A stretch of 9,593 bases of DNA from PALSA-1196 sp036833805. Lineage in GTDB: Bacteria; Pseudomonadota; Gammaproteobacteria; Steroidobacterales; Steroidobacteraceae. A model generated the notes under the pieces. It saw nothing but the letters and a program-made list of their open reading frames with translations, did no database searches and had not been told where the DNA came from. Where the stretch lies: assembly GCA_036833805.1 (NCBI GenBank), contig DAITPA010000062.1, positions 1-9,593 of the forward strand, in the 5' to 3' direction. Positions 6,417 through 9,593 of the stretch are shown here, piece after piece; position 1 is the first letter of the stretch; each line of letters starts with the position of its first letter. The position numbers were made by a program, and so were the translations under genes.

Positions 6417-7645
6417 AGAGCGGGGCGCTCGCTTGCGAAAGCCGTCAGGGCGAGAAGTCGCTTTTCGCGCAGCTTCTCTTTGATGGCGGGACCGACGAGT
6501 CCCTGGCATTCGTCTTGCGCAAACGTTACCGCTGCGACCGCTTCCCCCGCACGCTTCAGAAAGTCGGCTTGCGCATAGGCGCGCTCTTCGAGCCCGGTTC
6601 TGCCGCGCGCATCGGCTTCGCAGGCGAGCAGTAGCGCGCGGAAGCGCTCAGGACGCCGCAAGGCATCGGTCTTTTCCAGGAGCGTAAGAATCGTTGCCGG
6701 CTTTAATTCCAAAGCGCGGTGCACGAGTCCGTGGTACCGCGCCGCGAGAAGCGCAAGCTCCGTATGCTCATTGGGGACGCGCAGGCGCGCCGCGAGCGCT
6801 TCGATGAGGCCCACTCCGGCTTCCTCGTGCCCATGATGCGATGGCCAAAGATTCTGCGGGGTTGCCGCCTTTCCAAGATCATGCACGAGCACTGCGAAAC
6901 GCACCGGGGTCGAGGCGCCCAGCCGCACGGCGCATTGCAGCGCCATCATCACGTGGACACCGGTGTCGATCTCTGGATGCCAGCGCGCGGGTTGCGGTAC
7001 GCCGTAGAGTGCCGCGATCTCGGGAAAGATGACCGCGAGTGCCCCGCAGTCGCGCAAGGTCTGGAAAAAAATCTCGGGCCTTGCTTCTCCCAGTGCGCGC
7101 TCCGTTTCCTGCCAGACGCGCTCCGGTACGAGTGAGTTGATTTCACCGCTGTTCACCATGGCCTGCATCAAGGCCATGGTTTCGGGGGCTACAGAGAATC
7201 GGCGCTCGCCGAAGCGTGCCGCAAAGCGCGCCACGCGCAGCACGCGCACCGGATCCTCGACGAAGGCCTCCGAGACATGGCGCAAGACACGCGCCTCAAG
7301 ATCCCGGCCGCCGCCATACGGATCGATGAGCTCGCCCGCGGCACTTTGCGCGATCGCATTGATCGTAAGATCGCGGCGCTTGAGATCCTCCTCCAGAGTG
7401 ACATCGGGGGAGAAGCGTGTGCTGAACCCGCGGTAGCCGGGCGCGACTTTGGATTCCAAGCGCGCGAGAGCATATTCCTCGTGCGTCTTAGGATGCAGGA
7501 ATACTGGAAAGTCCCGACCGACGGGGACGTAGCCGAGCTTCTCAAGATCCGCGGGACGGGCGCCAACCACCACCCAATCGCGCTCGCGCACGGGGATGCC
7601 CAAGAGCTGATCACGGACGGCGCCGCCGACCAAGTAGACTTGCAT
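6413..7645 (-). CDS. cca: Multifunctional CCA-adding enzyme (tRNA nucleotidyltransferase with HD domain)
   Basis: The enzyme adds or repairs the 3' CCA end of tRNAs from CTP and ATP without a template. Seen: 410 residues (E. coli 412), opening MQVYLVGGAVRDQLLG, with the nucleotidyltransferase block ERDWVVVG at 21-28, RDFPVFLHPKTHEEYALAR, split as RDFPVFLHP (44-52) and THEEYALAR (54-62), the RRDLTINA motif (90-97), EDPVRVLRVARFAARF (130-145), WHPEIDTGVH (222-231), and the HD phosphohydrolase pair H255/D256, the E. coli numbering. D23 is present, but E21 replaces the first catalytic Asp of the usual DxD. The reading frame is open for 100 more codons upstream, but the ATG at 7645 fits the family exactly; an ATG at 7655 would add only three residues. 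It is divergent from the lipoprotein gene and overlaps the methyltransferase stop by 4 bp. Confidence 0.97.
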   Translation of the reverse strand: MQVYLVGGAVRDQLLGIPVRERDWVVVGARPADLEKLGYVPVGRDFPVFLHPKTHEEYALARLESKVAPGYRGFSTRFSPDVTLEEDLKRRDLTINAIAQSAAGELIDPYGGGRDLEARVLRHVSEAFVEDPVRVLRVARFAARFGERRFSVAPETMALMQAMVNSGEINSLVPERVWQETERALGEARPEIFFQTLRDCGALAVIFPEIAALYGVPQPARWHPEIDTGVHVMMALQCAVRLGASTPVRFAVLVHDLGKAATPQNLWPSHHGHEEAGVGLIEALAARLRVPNEHTELALLAARYHGLVHRALELKPATILTLLEKTDALRRPERFRALLLACEADARGRTGLEERAYAQADFLKRAGEAVAAVTFAQDECQGLVGPAIKEKLREKRLLALTAFASERPAL

Positions 7646-7703
7646 GCTCACCATGTTAACCGAGAGTTTCGCGGAGTCCCGCCTCGCCGCATCGGTACCC
7701 CCG

Positions 7704-8768
7704 ATGAGGCGTGTCATCTTGATGCGAGCCCTGGTTGCATGTGTCGCGCTGACTGTGCTCCCAGCCTGCGGCACGATGTATATCTCACAGGCGGCTCGCG
7801 GACAGTGGCAGGTGCTGCACGTGCGGCGGCCGATCGCGACCGTCATGTCCGATGCGCGAACCGCGCCTGCGCTACGCGATCGACTGGCCGCGGTTCGGGA
7901 GGCGCGCGACTTCGCATCGGCGCAACTTGGATTGCCGGATAACAAGAGCTATCGCTCTTATGCCGATCTCGGCCGGCCCTTCGTCGTGTGGAACGTAGTC
8001 GCGGTATCTGAATTCTCAACCGAGCCTGCGCGCTGGTGTTTCCCGATTGCAGGCTGTGTCGCGTATCGCGGCTACTTCTCCGAATACAACGCGGATGCCT
8101 TCGCTTCACAGCTTCGCAAGAAGAGCTTGGATGTCGTCGTGCAGGGCGTTCCCGCTTATTCAACGCTCGGGCGATTTGCCGATCCGGTGCTGAATACCAT
8201 GCTGATCTACGGCGACAACGAACTTGCCGCGATCGTTTTCCATGAGCTTGCGCATCAACTCACATATGTCGCGGGTGACTCCGAGTTCAACGAGGCGTTT
8301 GCCGTGACCGTCGAGGAGACGGGCTTGGCGCGCTGGCTTGAGTATCTGGGGCACAAAGACCAGCTCGAGCAATACGAAAAGGAACGTGAGCGTGACTTCG
8401 CCTTCAATACGCTGTTTACGCGTCGGCGCGCTCAGCTTGCGCGCTTATATGCATCAAAGCTGCCGGTGGAGGTGATGCGTGAGCGCAAGCGGCTGCAGTT
8501 CGCCGAGCTTGCGGACGATATGCGCGACTTGGAGCGGCAGCAGGGCGTGCGCTCGGGCTACGAGGAATGGATCGCAAGCGGACTCAATAATGCTTATCTG
8601 GCCGCGGTTGCGACCTATTTCGACTGCGTGCCGGGCTTTGAACGTCTGCTTGCGCGGGAGGACGGCGATCTGCCGCGTTTTTATGCGGCGGTGCGCGCTC
8701 TGGCGCGCCTGCCGCAACGGCAGCGGCACCGGCAATTGTGCGCAAGCTCAGCGCAGGGGAATCAGTAG
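7704..8768 (+). CDS. Putative aminopeptidase lipoprotein (COG4324-type metallopeptidase)
   Basis: A 354-residue protein of the poorly studied predicted-aminopeptidase family (COG4324/Aminopep type), likely a zinc peptidase held in the envelope. Seen, numbered from the ATG at 7704: a lipoprotein signal of charged start (MRR), hydrophobic core VACVALTV and lipobox L19-P20-A21-C22; a conserved-looking WCFPIAGCVAYRGYF block (111-125) with C112 and C118; the zinc motif HELAH (180-184); and EFNEAFAVTVEETG (194-207), whose glutamates could supply the third ligand. The C-terminal third is rich in Arg, Glu and Leu and looks helical. In-frame ATGs at 7644 and 7653 would put about 20 extra residues before the signal peptide, so the start at 7704 is preferred. 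Divergent from cca with 58 bp between starts; its end overlaps the convergent protease gene by 21 bp. Substrate unknown. Confidence 0.85.
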   Translation: MRRVILMRALVACVALTVLPACGTMYISQAARGQWQVLHVRRPIATVMSDARTAPALRDRLAAVREARDFASAQLGLPDNKSYRSYADLGRPFVVWNVVAVSEFSTEPARWCFPIAGCVAYRGYFSEYNADAFASQLRKKSLDVVVQGVPAYSTLGRFADPVLNTMLIYGDNELAAIVFHELAHQLTYVAGDSEFNEAFAVTVEETGLARWLEYLGHKDQLEQYEKERERDFAFNTLFTRRRAQLARLYASKLPVEVMRERKRLQFAELADDMRDLERQQGVRSGYEEWIASGLNNAYLAAVATYFDCVPGFERLLAREDGDLPRFYAAVRALARLPQRQRHRQLCASSAQGNQ

Positions 8769-9593
8769 GCTCGTCTTGCCGCGGCGCACTTCGATGACGA
8801 CTGAAGCGGTGCTTTTTGTATGTGCGCGCAGTTGCTCGAGGTTTGTCACGCGCTCGCGATTGACACGCACAATCACGTCATTCTCGCGCAGGCCCTGCCG
8901 CGCTGCCGGACTTCCAGGCTCTACACTCTTGACGATTGCTCCGCCGGACTCGGGTGCGTCGGCCATGCTTGCGCCATCAAGGCCGTGTGGAATGCCCACA
9001 GGCGCCACCTGCGCAGGCGGCTCAACCGGCGTCGCTGGCGTCGGGGATGCGATCGCAGCCATGACCGCAGTCACCCGTTGCGCACTGCCGTTCCTCACAA
9101 GTCCGATGTCGACTTTGTCACCGACGCGCAACAGGCCGACAACGTTCCTGAGTTCAGCGTTCGATTTCACGTTCTGACCGTTGATCGCGGTGATGACGTC
9201 GCCCGTGTGAACACCCGCTTTGTCGGCGGCCGACCCGCCGACGACTTCCGATACCAGCGCGCCGTGCACATTCGCAAGGCCGAGCGAGCGGGCAATGTCC
9301 GTGGTCAAGGTATAAATATTGACGCCCAGGACGCCACGTTTGACCGCGCCGAATTTCAGGAGCTGCTCTGATACGTTCTTAACCATGTTGACGGGGATTG
9401 CGAAGCCGATGCCGATGTTGCCGCCGCTCTTGGAGAGAATGGCCGTGTTGATCCCGATCAGTTCGCCCTTCAAGTTGACGAGCGCGCCGCCGGAATTGCC
9501 CGGATTGATGGATGCGTCCGTCTGGATGAAATCCTCGTAGCCGTCGGGATTGATTCCCGAGCGGGAAAGTCCGCTGATGATTCCCGATGTGAC
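8748..9593 (-). CDS. DegP/DegQ-type (HtrA) periplasmic serine protease, N-terminal part outside the window
   Basis: HtrA proteases degrade misfolded periplasmic proteins. Only the last 281 residues are present; the His and Asp of the triad and the signal peptide lie beyond the right edge. Seen, numbered from the first visible residue: VTSGIISGLSRSG, the active-site loop INPGNSGGAL with catalytic S34 (codon 9492-9494), and GIGFAIPVNMV closing the protease domain. A first PDZ domain spans about 90-172 (RGVLGVNI to RVTAVMA), an Ala/Pro-rich linker about 173-210, and a second PDZ domain about 212-281 (GGAIVKSVEPGSPAA to SLLIPLR). Two PDZ domains point to DegP/DegQ rather than DegS. The exact paralogue (DegP, DegQ or MucD-like) cannot be decided from this part. 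Its 3' end overlaps the convergent aminopeptidase gene by 21 bp. Confidence 0.95.
   Translation of the reverse strand, partial: VTSGIISGLSRSGINPDGYEDFIQTDASINPGNSGGALVNLKGELIGINTAILSKSGGNIGIGFAIPVNMVKNVSEQLLKFGAVKRGVLGVNIYTLTTDIARSLGLANVHGALVSEVVGGSAADKAGVHTGDVITAINGQNVKSNAELRNVVGLLRVGDKVDIGLVRNGSAQRVTAVMAAIASPTPATPVEPPAQVAPVGIPHGLDGASMADAPESGGAIVKSVEPGSPAARQGLRENDVIVRVNRERVTNLEQLRAHTKSTASVVIEVRRGKTSLLIPLR

Noticed and set aside
7277..7942. A 221-codon open frame on the plus strand
   Set aside because: Antisense to the 5' half of cca and crossing into the lipoprotein gene in another frame; no domain seen.
7646..7945. 100-residue N-terminal extension of cca
   Set aside because: The frame is open, but the residues are Arg/Ser/Ala-rich with no motif, overlap the divergent lipoprotein gene, and the family start MQVYLVGGAVRD falls exactly at 7645.
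1..9593. tRNA or rRNA genes, CRISPR arrays, insertion sequences, phage or toxin-antitoxin modules
   Set aside because: Nothing of the kind was seen; nearly every base is accounted for by housekeeping or conserved genes, and no non-coding gap exceeds 121 bp.

Overview
This is a compact, gene-dense chromosomal window of high GC content (roughly 60% or more by eye). It carries eleven protein genes and almost no non-coding DNA. The content and order (dnaG, yqeY-type gene and rpsU on the minus strand, divergent from tsaD, then folB, folK and cca) match the macromolecular-synthesis locus of Gammaproteobacteria as I remember it from Pseudomonas. A xanthomonad- or Steroidobacter-like lineage seems plausible, but I cannot fix the genus. 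DnaG, CCA and TsaD can be numbered residue for residue with the E. coli proteins at their active sites. No mobile element, tRNA, rRNA, CRISPR array or defence-like cassette was seen.

Layout. Positions 1-2436 hold the minus-strand operon rpsU -> GatB/YqeY-domain gene -> dnaG; dnaG runs off the left edge only a few residues before its expected end, and rpoD would be expected beyond. Positions 2437-2557 are the only real regulatory region. It holds a good sigma70-type promoter for rpsU, a perfect 8-bp hairpin in the rpsU leader, and a 13/15 direct repeat with 34-bp spacing. Positions 2558-4517 hold the plus-strand run tsaD -> folB -> folK (ATGA overlap, then an 8-bp gap). Positions 4468-5226 hold a minus-strand pteridine-reductase-type SDR converging on folK. 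Then follow a MidA/NDUFAF7-family methyltransferase (+), cca (-), a putative lipoprotein aminopeptidase (+), and the C-terminal part of a DegP/DegQ (HtrA) protease (-) that runs off the right edge.

Functionally the window joins DNA replication priming (DnaG), translation (S21, the t6A synthase subunit TsaD, the CCA-adding enzyme), tetrahydrofolate/pterin metabolism (FolB, FolK, pteridine reductase) and envelope protein turnover (metallopeptidase lipoprotein, HtrA protease). From tsaD rightward, every convergent gene pair overlaps at its 3' ends (50, 4 and 21 bp), and one divergent pair has only 11 bp between starts. None of the ten visible start codons has a clear Shine-Dalgarno motif.

I do not see a previously undescribed multi-gene system. 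The points most worth checking are the rpsU/tsaD control region, the convergent overlaps (especially the folK tail), the lack of Shine-Dalgarno motifs, and a Glu in place of the first catalytic Asp of the CCA enzyme.
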